The notes: generated by a model from the letters alone, not told the origin. DNA of 10,867 nt from an uncultured Collinsella sp. (GCA_905209765.1 CAJLUE010000060.1:1-10867), one strand, 5' to 3'. Counted from the stretch's first letter, positions 1 through 6,782 are shown. Translations and numbers: made by a program.

Positions 1-2
1 GC

Positions 3-1538
3 GGCGGCACGGTGCTGGGCTGCTATCTTTCGGCGCGCCTGGCCGCCAACGTGGCTTGCGATATCCGCAATGCCGTGTACGACAAATCGCTCGAGCTCGC
101 GGCCAGCGATTTTGAGCGCTTTGGCACCGGATCGATGATCACACGCTCGCTCAACGACATCAACGTGATTCAGCAGGCGATTCTGCAGACGATTCAGCTG
201 GTGCTGCCCGTGCCGTTTTTGGCTGTGGCGGGCATCATCTTCGCCTGGTTTATCGATCCTGCCATGGGCACGCTTCTGGGCGTAGTCGTTGCGATTGTGC
301 TGGTGGCGGCGGTCTTTACGGTTGCCAACGCGGCTCCGATCTTTATGCGCTTGCAGAGCTTTATCGACCGCATGAACGTGGTGCTGCGCGAAAACATCGT
401 GGGCGTGCGCGTCATCCGTGCGTTTAACAAGGAGCGTCACGAGGAGCGGCGCCTGGACGAGGTGTTTAGCGACTACGCCGCCAACGCCATCAAAGTCAAC
501 CACCTGTTTGTGGGCCTCGACAGCTCAAGCTTCTTTTTGATGAACATCGCCGAGGTGGCGGTGCTGTGGGTTGGCGGCAACCGCGTGGGCGCCCACGCCA
601 TGCAGATCGCGAGCATCTCGGCGGTGCTTGAGTACGCAATCCTGATTCTGTTCTTTGTGATGATGGCGCAGATGGTGGTGCTAACGCTGCCACGCGCCGC
701 GGCATGCCTAAGCCGTGCGCAGCAAGTGCTGGAGATTGAGCCGAGCATCGTCGATGGCCAGCGTACGCTTGATGCGGCCGCGTCCGACTCAAAGGACGGG
801 GCCGATGCGGTCGCCGTGTTCGATCATATGTCGTTTCGCTTTGACGACGCCGACGAGGACACGCTGTGCGACCTGAGTTTTGCCTGTCGTCGCGGTCAGA
901 CGACCGCAATCGTCGGCTCGACGGGTTCGGGCAAGTCGACGGTGGCCAAGCTCCTGCTGCGCTTCCACGATGCCACCAAGGGCGCCATTCGCCTGGACGG
1001 TGTTGACCTGCGCGACCTTTCGCAAGACGAGATTCGCGGGCGCATTGCCTATGTGCCGCAGAAGGCGTGGCTGTTCTCGGGCACCGTGGCAAGCAATCTG
1101 CGCTTTGGCAACGAAGGCGCGACTGAGGCCGACATGCTTCATGCGCTCCAGGTTGCCCAGAGCACCTTTGTGCTCGATCAGCCGCAGGGGCTCGATACCC
1201 CGGTGGCGCAGGGCGGTACGAACTTCTCGGGTGGTCAGCGCCAGCGCCTGGCCATTGCTCGCGCGCTCATGAAGCAGGCCGATCTGTACATCTTCGATGA
1301 CAGTTTTTCGGCCCTGGACTTTAAGACCGATGCCGCCCTGCGTCATGCGTTGCAAGACGAGACGCGTGACGCTGCGGTGCTCATCATCGCGCAGCGCATC
1401 TCGACGATCTTGCACGCCGACCAGATTGTCGTGCTCAAGGACGGCGAGATTGTGGGCTTGGGCACGCATAGCGAGCTTATGGAAACCTGCGAGGTGTACC
1501 GCGCCATCGCGGAATCGCAGATGAAGGGAGGTGAGTAG
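3..1538 (+). CDS. ABC exporter half-transporter (TMD-NBD) with degenerate ATPase site, 5'-truncated by window edge
   Basis: Membrane subunit of a type IV ABC exporter (multidrug/lipid exporter superfamily). The frame is open from the first bases of the window, so the true start lies upstream; about 70-80 N-terminal residues are probably missing. Counting from the GTG at 12, hydrophobic membrane segments lie near residues 59-80, 85-105, 165-190 and 200-225, then a full nucleotide-binding domain. The NBD has Walker A GSTGSGKST (302-310), Q-loop Q350, signature NFSGGQ (404-409), Walker B ending YIFDD (426-430) and D-loop SALD. Two key positions are non-standard: the catalytic Glu after Walker B is Asp (D430), and the switch His is Gln (AQRIST, Q461). 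This pattern is known from the degenerate-site subunit of heterodimeric exporters such as BmrC, LmrC and TM287. The next gene follows after 1 nt and has the complementary motifs. Substrate cannot be told from sequence. Confidence 0.95.
   Translation, partial: GGTVLGCYLSARLAANVACDIRNAVYDKSLELAASDFERFGTGSMITRSLNDINVIQQAILQTIQLVLPVPFLAVAGIIFAWFIDPAMGTLLGVVVAIVLVAAVFTVANAAPIFMRLQSFIDRMNVVLRENIVGVRVIRAFNKERHEERRLDEVFSDYAANAIKVNHLFVGLDSSSFFLMNIAEVAVLWVGGNRVGAHAMQIASISAVLEYAILILFFVMMAQMVVLTLPRAAACLSRAQQVLEIEPSIVDGQRTLDAAASDSKDGADAVAVFDHMSFRFDDADEDTLCDLSFACRRGQTTAIVGSTGSGKSTVAKLLLRFHDATKGAIRLDGVDLRDLSQDEIRGRIAYVPQKAWLFSGTVASNLRFGNEGATEADMLHALQVAQSTFVLDQPQGLDTPVAQGGTNFSGGQRQRLAIARALMKQADLYIFDDSFSALDFKTDAALRHALQDETRDAAVLIIAQRISTILHADQIVVLKDGEIVGLGTHSELMETCEVYRAIAESQMKGGE
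1524..1533 (+). promoter_or_regulatory. Shine-Dalgarno site of the second ABC gene, inside the first gene
   Basis: AAGGGAGGTG lies within the last codons of the upstream ABC gene, 6 nt before its end if counted to the TAG at 1536-1538. It fixes the start of the next gene at ATG 1540 and implies tightly coupled expression of the two subunits. Confidence 0.85.
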
Positions 1539-1539
1539 C

Positions 1540-3555
1540 ATGACCGAGGAGCTCAGGAAACAAGGCGGCCTTGTCGATGTTGCCGCTGCGGACGCTGCCG
1601 ATAAAACGGTCGACCAGGCTGCCGTAGCACCAGAGCTGGATGAGGCCGCCAAGGCTGCAGCCGCGCGCGAGGCTCGCCGCCAGGCGCTCTATGAGGAAAA
1701 TGAGCGCGCGGAGGATGAGCGCGCCCGAGCCGAGGCGGAACGCATGCGCGATGTGGACGATGAAGACGAGGACGAGACGCCTCGAGATACCTGGGCAACG
1801 GTGCGTCGCCTGTGGAGCGAGGCTGCCGGCGACCATTGGCGCTTCTATATCGTGTTCGCGAGCATTGTGTTCTATGCCATCTTTAACACCGCTGCGCCGG
1901 CATATAGCGCCCGTGTGATCGATGAGCTGTGGGGCCACATTCAGGTGGCGTTTGCCAACGATACCACCTTCAGCATCACCTGGGAGAACTGCGGCAGGAC
2001 CATCTTCATCTACTTTATGATTTGGACGGCCGCCGCCTCGTTCTACGCGCTCCAGAGCTTTTTGATGTCGAGCGTTGCCGAACGCCTCAACCTGTGCCTA
2101 CGCAACCGCATCGCACAAAAGCTCAACCGTCTGCCGCTTGCCTTCTTTGACGCGCATCGTCCCGGTGAGGTCGTCAGCCGTGCGACCAACGACTTGGACA
2201 AGATGTCCGAGAGCATGCAGCGCGGCTTGCTGCAGCTTCTGGTGTCGATCGGTACCGTGGTGGGCGCCGTGAGCGTGATGTTCGTGTTCAGTGTGCCGCT
2301 CACGCTCGTCTTTTTGTTCTTTACGGCGCTTTCGCTGCTGGTGACGAAGGTCGTTTCGCGCCGCACGCACGATGTGACGGGCGAACGCCAGGAGTGGGTG
2401 TCCAAGATTACGAGCGCGGTCGAGGAAGGCTATTCGGGCCGTTTGGTGATTCGCGCATTCAACCGCGAGCACCAGAGCTCTGCCGAGGTGCACGAGGCCT
2501 CGGGCGAGCTGGCGCGCGTGAGCACCAAGGCCGACTTTATGATCAATGCCGTCGGCCCCGCGGTGCGCTTTATCGGCCGTTTGGCACAGATCGTGATTGC
2601 GATTGTGGGCTGCAGTATGCTGGTTGCCGGCCACATGACCGTCGGCGTGTTCCAGGCGTTCTTCCAGTTTATCTACGAGGCATCCGAGCCCATGACGCAG
2701 TTGTCGTTTACCTTCAACTCGCTGCAGAGCGCGCTGGCGAGTGCGGAGCGCGTGTTCGACCTGCTCGATGAGCCCGAGATGGAGGCCGATCCGCTGCCGG
2801 ACGAGGCCGCCAAGCTGCCGGGCCGCGTGGAGGGCCGCGTCTCCTTTGAGCACGTGCGCTTTGGCTATGCGCCCGATAAGCCGCTCATGCGCGACGTGTC
2901 GTTTACTGCCGAGCCGGGCCAGAAGATTGCCGTGGTGGGAACCACGGGCGCAGGCAAGACGACGCTCATCAACCTGCTCATGCGCTTCTACGAGATTGAC
3001 GGCGGGCGTATTACGCTCGACGGCGTGGATACGAGCCGCATGGATCGCGGCGAGCTACGTCAGCAGTTTGGCATGGTGCTGCAAGACGCCTGGCTGTTCG
3101 ACGGCACGATTGCCGAAAACATCGCCTACGGCTGCCCCGAGGCAACGCGCGAGGAGATCGTGGCCGCCGCTCGTGCCGCGCAGGTCGACTTTTTCGTGCG
3201 CACTATGCCGCAGGGCTACGACACGCGCGTGGCCAACGATGCCGAGAGCATCAGCCAGGGCCAGCGTCAGCTGCTGACCATCGCACGCGTGCTGCTCAAT
3301 AACCCGGCGATTCTCATCCTGGACGAGGCGACCTCAAGCGTGGATACGCGTACCGAGCTTGCCATCGGTCGTGCCATGGACGCGCTCATGCGCGGGCGCA
3401 CGAGCTTTGTGATCGCGCACCGCCTGTCGACGATCGTGGACGCCGACCTGATCTTGGTCATGGATCACGGCAACATTATCGAGCAGGGCACGCATAAGGA
3501 GCTGCTGGCTGCCGAGGGTGCCTACGCCGACCTCTATCTGAGTCAGTTCGCATAA
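1540..3555 (+). CDS. ABC exporter half-transporter (TMD-NBD), canonical ATPase partner subunit
   Basis: Second half-transporter of 671 residues, probably the dimer partner of the upstream gene. The ATG at 1540 is chosen because AAGGGAGGTG (1524-1533) sits 8 nt before its GGAGG core; the in-frame GTG at 1531 lies inside that ribosome site. Residues 1-90 are an Ala/Glu/Arg-rich, charged, probably helical extension ending in an acidic run (DVDDEDEDE), longer than usual for the family. The membrane domain spans about 100-400. The NBD carries Walker A VGTTGAGKT (466-474), Q-loop Q515, Walker B LILDE with catalytic Glu at about 596, D-loop SSVD and switch His at about 627 (IAHRLST). Its signature is non-standard, SISQGQ (570-575), where SGGQ is expected. 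Known heterodimeric exporters pair such a signature with the degenerate Walker B of the partner, as here. Transcription probably ends at the hairpin at 3594-3630. Confidence 0.95.
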   Translation: MTEELRKQGGLVDVAAADAADKTVDQAAVAPELDEAAKAAAAREARRQALYEENERAEDERARAEAERMRDVDDEDEDETPRDTWATVRRLWSEAAGDHWRFYIVFASIVFYAIFNTAAPAYSARVIDELWGHIQVAFANDTTFSITWENCGRTIFIYFMIWTAAASFYALQSFLMSSVAERLNLCLRNRIAQKLNRLPLAFFDAHRPGEVVSRATNDLDKMSESMQRGLLQLLVSIGTVVGAVSVMFVFSVPLTLVFLFFTALSLLVTKVVSRRTHDVTGERQEWVSKITSAVEEGYSGRLVIRAFNREHQSSAEVHEASGELARVSTKADFMINAVGPAVRFIGRLAQIVIAIVGCSMLVAGHMTVGVFQAFFQFIYEASEPMTQLSFTFNSLQSALASAERVFDLLDEPEMEADPLPDEAAKLPGRVEGRVSFEHVRFGYAPDKPLMRDVSFTAEPGQKIAVVGTTGAGKTTLINLLMRFYEIDGGRITLDGVDTSRMDRGELRQQFGMVLQDAWLFDGTIAENIAYGCPEATREEIVAAARAAQVDFFVRTMPQGYDTRVANDAESISQGQRQLLTIARVLLNNPAILILDEATSSVDTRTELAIGRAMDALMRGRTSFVIAHRLSTIVDADLILVMDHGNIIEQGTHKELLAAEGAYADLYLSQFA

Positions 3556-3586
3556 TGTGACAAAGGGACAGTCCCGCATGTCACAT
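3555..3586. repeat. Nested palindrome (TGTGAC...GTCACA around GGGACAGTCCC)
   Basis: ATGTGAC (3555-3561) is mirrored by GTCACAT (3580-3586). Inside lies a second perfect palindrome, GGGAC-A-GTCCC (3565-3575). It begins at the last base of the upstream stop codon and has no T-run, so it is not a simple terminator. It may be a dispersed repeat copy, a protein-binding site or an RNA structure; the sequence alone does not decide. Confidence 0.6.
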
Positions 3587-3593
3587 CAAAAAG

Positions 3594-3630
3594 AAAGGCG
3601 CGCCGGGGATGAATTCCCTGGCGCGCCTTT
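3594..3630. terminator. Bidirectional intrinsic terminator between convergent genes
   Basis: The arms 3594-3609 and 3615-3630 form a 16-bp stem (AAAGGCGCGCC...GGCGCGCCTTT with one G.T wobble) around a 5-nt loop TGAAT. The outer A/T triplets give a short U-run in either direction. It lies between the stop of the second ABC gene (3555) and the stop of convergent cysE (3668), so it can serve both. Confidence 0.88.
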
Positions 3631-3667
3631 GCGTTGATGCCGATGTCGTTTTGTGCCGCTTGCGTTC

Positions 3668-4372
3668 CTAGCGTTCGTCCACGAGCTTGGCGACGAGGGC
3701 CTTGAGCTCGGCCACCTCTCGCTCGAGTTCCTTGACGCGGCGGGCATTCTCGGTGATGCCCTGGCGGTTGAGGGCGGACTGCTCGGCGGCGTCATCGGGC
3801 ATGTACTCGCGATGCTGCTTGGCGTCGAAACTCTCCTCGAACACACGGCAGCCGTTGCGCTTGATGATACGTCCCGGCACGCCCACGACGGTGCAGTTGT
3901 CGGGGACGTCCTTAACGACGACCGAGTTGCCGCCGATCTTGACGTTGTTGCCGATGCGGATGTTGCCGAGCACCTTGGCGCCCGTGCCCACCGTGACGTT
4001 GTTGCCCAGGGTGGGGTGGCGCTTGCCGGTCTCGTTGCCGGTGCCGCCGAGCGTGACGCCCTGGTAGAGCACACAGTTGTCGCCCACAATGGTGGTCTCG
4101 CCGATGACGACGCCCATGGCGTGGTCGATAAAGAAGTGCTTGCCAATCTGCGCGGCAGGGTGAATCTCGACGCCGGTGATGTGGCGGGTGATTTGCGAGA
4201 GCACGCGGGCGAGCGAGCGATGACCGTGCTCCCACAGCCAGTGCTCGGGCACGTGGTTCCACTTGGCGTGCAGGCCAGGATAGGAAAGAAAGATGACCAG
4301 ACCGTTTTGCGCGGCGGGGTCCTGCGCCTGGACGGTCTTGATGTCCTCGCGAATGGTATTGATAAAGCTCAC
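3668..4372 (-). CDS. cysE: Serine O-acetyltransferase (CysE/EpsC type)
   Basis: Transfers acetyl from acetyl-CoA to L-serine to make O-acetylserine, the first step of cysteine synthesis, in the cytoplasm. The 234-residue product has the short N-terminal helical domain of the EpsC-like subgroup, then a left-handed beta-helix of hexapeptide repeats from about 65 to 170. Key residues are visible: EIHPAAQIG (69-77), catalytic Asp83-His84 in DHAMGVVIGET, GVTLGGTG (105-112) and His119 in RHP. The GTG start at 4372 is preferred: GGGAGG lies 7 nt before it and SFINTIRED matches family N-termini. The frame extends upstream to a TTG at 4447 but has no ribosome site there. The C-terminal tail (about 206-232) is a regular heptad coiled coil (V213, L216, V220, L223, V227, L230) in place of the short Ile-ending tail that binds CysK in the enterobacterial enzyme. 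Diverges from the DedA gene. Confidence 0.95.
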   Translation of the reverse strand: MSFINTIREDIKTVQAQDPAAQNGLVIFLSYPGLHAKWNHVPEHWLWEHGHRSLARVLSQITRHITGVEIHPAAQIGKHFFIDHAMGVVIGETTIVGDNCVLYQGVTLGGTGNETGKRHPTLGNNVTVGTGAKVLGNIRIGNNVKIGGNSVVVKDVPDNCTVVGVPGRIIKRNGCRVFEESFDAKQHREYMPDDAAEQSALNRQGITENARRVKELEREVAELKALVAKLVDER

Positions 4373-4401
4373 CGGCCGCCCTCCCTTAGCGCCATGGCAA
4401 T

Positions 4402-4430
4402 GCGATTCAATAAAGTATAGCGATTCGCTA
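4402..4430 (-). promoter_or_regulatory. Probable cysE -10 element with overlapping palindrome
   Basis: On the minus strand TATACT occupies 4419-4414, about 41 nt before the GTG start; no good -35 is seen at 17 nt. A perfect 13-bp palindrome, TAGCGA-T-TCGCTA (4418-4430), overlaps the upstream edge of this -10. GCGATTC also occurs twice on the + strand, at 4402-4408 and 4420-4426, 18 bp apart. This layout would suit a repressor, but no known operator is recognised. Confidence 0.4.
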
Positions 4431-4515
4431 GGGATTAAAAAGGACAATCTTGGCGGCTTTGCGCTACAAGTGTCAGTTATGCAAACTTGCTGGTAATGGA
4501 GTCATGCTTTTGTGG

Positions 4516-4549
4516 GGTTGCGCACGAGGGGGCACCGCAACCGTATACT
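4516..4549 (+). promoter_or_regulatory. Probable promoter of the DedA gene with inverted repeat at -35
   Basis: TATACT at 4544-4549 is a good -10, predicting a start near 4556 and a leader of about 40 nt. The -35 region is poor (TTGCGC at 4518 gives a 20-nt spacer). A 7-bp inverted repeat, GGTTGCG (4516-4522) and CGCAACC (4536-4542), brackets the -35 region and ends just before the -10. The half-site centres are about 20 bp apart, as expected for a dimeric regulator bound on one DNA face. Confidence 0.42.
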
Positions 4550-4595
4550 GGTCAACTTGGACGTATCCGCGCCCACAACTGAGAGGTTTTACTTC

Positions 4596-5234
4596 ATGGG
4601 TTTCATCAATTTTATTGCCGAGCTGCTTAAGGACCCGCGCACCGCGATCGCCAGCTGGATCGCCGCCGGCCCGCTTATGGCCTACGGCTGCGTGTTCCTG
4701 ATCATCTTTATCGAGACGGGCGTGGTGTTCTTCCCGTTCCTTCCCGGTGATTCGCTGCTGTTCGCCTCGGGTTTCTTTGCCCACAACGGCGGCTTTAACA
4801 TCGTGGCGCTTCTGGCCACCGCATGGGCCGCTGCCATTTTGGGCGATCAGTGCAACTTTATGATCGGTCACTTCTTTGGCCGCAAGATCATCGCTTCGGG
4901 CAAGGTCAAGGCCATGACGCCCGAGCGCATCAAAAAGTCCGAGGACTTCTTGGACAAGTGGGGTCACCTGGCCATCTTCCTGGGTCGCTTCTTCCCGTTT
5001 ATCCGCACCTTTGTGCCCTTTATCGCTGGCATGGGCGGCATGCACTGGCGCAACTTTGTCGTCTTTAACGTGCTGGGCGGCATTACCTGGTCGACGGTCT
5101 TTACGCTGCTGGGCTACTTCTTTGGCGGCATTCCCTTTGTGCAGGAGCACTTTGAGCTGCTGATTATCGGCATCGTTGCCGTGTCGATCATCCCGACCGT
5201 GGTCGGTCTGGTTAAGGCCAAGCTGGGTAAATAG
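4596..5234 (+). CDS. DedA-family membrane protein
   Basis: Integral membrane protein of 212 residues of the DedA (SNARE-associated/VTT) family. Members are tied to membrane homeostasis and to flipping of lipid carriers such as undecaprenyl phosphate; the role of this member is inferred from the family only. Hallmarks seen: FFPFLPGDSLLFASGFF near residues 45-61, a glycine-rich GHFFGRK segment near 90-96, and the re-entrant-loop signature GRFFPFIRTFVPFIAGMGG near 130-148, with the conserved Arg-Pro pattern. Hydrophobic segments lie near 24-48, 62-85, 150-175 and 185-205. ATG 4596 is chosen because GAGAGG (4581-4586) precedes it by 9 nt; the upstream in-frame extension is hydrophilic, overlaps the promoter and has no family match. 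Single-gene unit: own promoter upstream, strong terminator at 5273-5306. Confidence 0.93.
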   Translation: MGFINFIAELLKDPRTAIASWIAAGPLMAYGCVFLIIFIETGVVFFPFLPGDSLLFASGFFAHNGGFNIVALLATAWAAAILGDQCNFMIGHFFGRKIIASGKVKAMTPERIKKSEDFLDKWGHLAIFLGRFFPFIRTFVPFIAGMGGMHWRNFVVFNVLGGITWSTVFTLLGYFFGGIPFVQEHFELLIIGIVAVSIIPTVVGLVKAKLGK

Positions 5235-5272
5235 AACGCCTAGCTGGAGCCAGCGCGCAGACCGTACAGTTG

Positions 5273-5306
5273 AGGCCCGTCACCGCTTACGGTGGCGGGC
5301 CTTTTT
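5273..5306 (+). terminator. Intrinsic terminator of the DedA gene
   Basis: The arms 5273-5285 and 5290-5302 pair over 13 bp (AGGCCCGTCACCG with CGGTGGCGGGCCT, one T.G wobble) around the loop CTTA. A run of T follows to 5306. It begins 38 nt after the DedA stop codon. Confidence 0.93.
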
Positions 5307-5372
5307 GCTTCGGTCAAATGAAAATACTTTACTTAGTTAAAGAAAAGCGTTTTATCAGACGCGTGCGGGGAG

Positions 5373-5378
5373 TACAAT
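5373..5378 (+). promoter_or_regulatory. Probable -10 element of the ilvE transcript
   Basis: TACAAT sits 7 nt before an ATG at 5386, so transcription would start at or next to that ATG. The expected -35 region (about 5350-5356) is only TTTTATC, a weak match. The DNA just upstream (5314-5356) is unusually AT-rich for this genome. Confidence 0.45.
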
Positions 5379-5385
5379 CTCGTGC

Positions 5386-5535
5386 ATGCGAATCGACGTG
5401 CCATCGGCTTTGATGCTGCTCGCGTGTCCCGTCCGGCTCTACGCTCCGGGCGTGCGACGTTGCGACGCGGTCGGCCTCGGTCCTTGCGTGCGGGTTCGCG
5501 AGTATGCAACTGTGTATGTAAGGAGCGACATATGA
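5386..5535 (+). CDS. Candidate leaderless upstream ORF (leader peptide) of ilvE
   Basis: A 49-codon frame begins MRIDVPSALMLLACPVRLYA and ends with a TGA that overlaps the ilvE start codon (ATGA at 5532-5535). Its ATG lies 7 nt after the TACAAT hexamer, so it would be at or near the 5' end of the mRNA with no room for a ribosome site. Actinobacteria commonly translate such leaderless messages. Fifteen of 49 residues are Val, Leu or Ile, the end products of the enzyme encoded next, although GC-rich random DNA also favours Val and Leu. If translated, terminating ribosomes could restart on ilvE, coupling the two. The alternative is an untranslated 5' leader of about 147 nt. No homologue is recognised. 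Confidence 0.4.
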   Translation: MRIDVPSALMLLACPVRLYAPGVRRCDAVGLGPCVRVREYATVYVRSDI

Positions 5536-6584
5536 CTGTCGAGAAGAAGGATATCGATTGGGGTAGCCTCGGCTTTGGCTACATGAAGACCGATTACAGC
5601 TACGAGGCTCATTGGAAGGATGGCGAGTGGGACGAGGGCGGCCTGACCACCGACCACACCCTGCATGTCTCCGAGTGCGGCGGTATCTTCCATTACTGCC
5701 AGGAGGTCTTTGAGGGCCTGAAGGCCTACACCGCCGAGGACGGCAGCATCGTCTGCTTCCGTCCCGACATGAACGCTGAGCGTATGTATAACTCTGCCCA
5801 GCGCCTCGAGATGCCCCCGTTTCCCAAGGACAAGTTCGTTGAGGCCGTCAAGCAGGTCGTTTCTGCCAACGCCGCCTGGGTTCCGCCCTTCGGTTCCGGC
5901 GCGACCCTGTACGTGCGTCCGTTTATGATCGGCTCCGGTGACGTGATCGGCGTGGCTCCCGCTCCTGAGTACACGTTCCGCATTCTCGTGACCCCGGTCG
6001 GTCCGTACTTTAAGGGTGGCCTCAAGCCCGTCAAGCTGCGCGTTTCCGAGTATGACCGTGCAGCACCGCATGGCACCGGCAACATCAAGGCCGGCCTGAA
6101 CTACGCCATGTCCCTCAAGCCCACGATGGAGGCTCACCGCGAGGGCTATGCCGAGAACCTGTATCTCGATTCCGAGTCCCGCACCTATGTCGAGGAGACC
6201 GGCGGCGCCAACGTCCTGTTCGTGAAGGAGGACGGCACGCTCGTCGTTCCGCAGTCGCACACCGACTCCATCCTGCCCTCTATCACCCGTCGTTCGCTTG
6301 TTCAGGTTGCTCAGGACCTGGGCATGACCGTTGACCAGCGTCCCGTCGAGTGGGCCGAGGTCAAGGCCGGCACCTTTGTGGAGTGCGGCCTGTGCGGCAC
6401 CGCTGCCGTCATCTCTCCGGTTGGCGAAATCGACAACAAGGTTTACGGCGCCGACGAGACCGTGACCTTCCCGGCTGGATATACCGAGATCGGCCCTGTG
6501 ATGAAGAAGCTCCGCGAGACCCTGACTGGCATCCAGTCCGGTGCTGTCGAGGACAAGCACAACTGGGTTTACACCGTCGCGTAA
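5532..6584 (+). CDS. ilvE: Branched-chain amino acid aminotransferase
   Basis: PLP-dependent class IV aminotransferase of 350 residues, cytoplasmic, exchanging amino groups between Glu/2-oxoglutarate and Leu, Ile, Val and their keto acids: the last step of their synthesis. It is of the BCAT2-like (long) subgroup and full length. Seen: QEVFEGLKAY (57-66), RPDMNAERM (77-85), LYVRPFMIG (126-134), GTGNIKAGLNYA with the likely Schiff-base Lys186, YVEETGGANVLFV (219-231) and the phosphate-binding GTAAVISPVG (289-298). ATG 5532 is supported by AAGGAG (5520-5525), 6 nt upstream; a frame open back to GTG 5382 would add 50 Arg-rich residues not expected in the family. Codon use is tighter than that of its neighbours (Lys almost all AAG, Arg mostly CGT/CGC), suggesting high expression. 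The 5' leader with a possible uORF points to translational control. Confidence 0.96.
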   Translation: MTVEKKDIDWGSLGFGYMKTDYSYEAHWKDGEWDEGGLTTDHTLHVSECGGIFHYCQEVFEGLKAYTAEDGSIVCFRPDMNAERMYNSAQRLEMPPFPKDKFVEAVKQVVSANAAWVPPFGSGATLYVRPFMIGSGDVIGVAPAPEYTFRILVTPVGPYFKGGLKPVKLRVSEYDRAAPHGTGNIKAGLNYAMSLKPTMEAHREGYAENLYLDSESRTYVEETGGANVLFVKEDGTLVVPQSHTDSILPSITRRSLVQVAQDLGMTVDQRPVEWAEVKAGTFVECGLCGTAAVISPVGEIDNKVYGADETVTFPAGYTEIGPVMKKLRETLTGIQSGAVEDKHNWVYTVA

Positions 6585-6604
6585 TTTGTCTTACGGATAT
6601 GTCC

Positions 6605-6729
6605 GGCCCGAGGGCGACCTTCCTTTCCGGCGCGTCCTCGGACATGAAAGAGCCTCCGCTGCGCACTTCGTGCGGCGGAGGCTCTTTCGTCCTGCGGAGT
6701 GCGCCGGAAAGGAAGGTCGCCCTCGGGCC
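6605..6729. repeat. 125-bp nested palindrome: 29-bp perfect outer arms around a terminator-like hairpin
   Basis: The arm 6605-6633 is the exact reverse complement of 6701-6729 (29 of 29 bp). Between them lies a second hairpin, 6646-6659 with 6675-6688 (14 bp), capped by CGCAC-TTC-GTGCG. It starts 20 nt after the ilvE stop. Because of the symmetry, both strands carry near-identical short frames that annotation software may call as proteins; these are artefacts of the repeat. Length and perfection suggest a recently copied or actively maintained element, or a very stable 3' mRNA structure. Confidence 0.85.
6646..6690 (+). terminator. Probable terminator of ilvE, inside the nested palindrome
   Basis: A 14-bp GC-rich stem GAAAGAGCCTCCGC / GCGGAGGCTCTTTC has an A-run before and a short TTT after it. 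The T-tract is weak, but this is the first strong hairpin after the ilvE stop at 6584. The same structure would work on the opposite strand. Confidence 0.65.
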
Positions 6730-6782
6730 TGCGTCACCCTGGCGCTGTCGTACGGGCAATATAGATTTGAATTAAAGATGGT

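Noticed and set aside
789..1652. 287-codon open frame on the minus strand across the first ABC gene
   Set aside because: It is antisense to an unmistakable NBD, lacks a recognisable domain and arises from GC-rich codon structure. The same applies to the minus frames at 2098-2853 and 5439-6560.
3653..4420. 255-codon plus-strand frame opposite cysE
   Set aside because: cysE has all its catalytic motifs on the minus strand; the plus frame is its mirror and starts inside the intergenic terminator region.
5382..5531. 50-codon in-frame N-terminal extension of ilvE from GTG 5382
   Set aside because: It would add an Arg-rich segment foreign to the family, and a good ribosome site (AAGGAG) sits at 5520-5525 before ATG 5532.
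5386..5531. T-box or classic transcription attenuator before ilvE
   Set aside because: No T-box consensus (AGGGTGGNACCGCG) and no terminator hairpin with a T-run are present in the leader.
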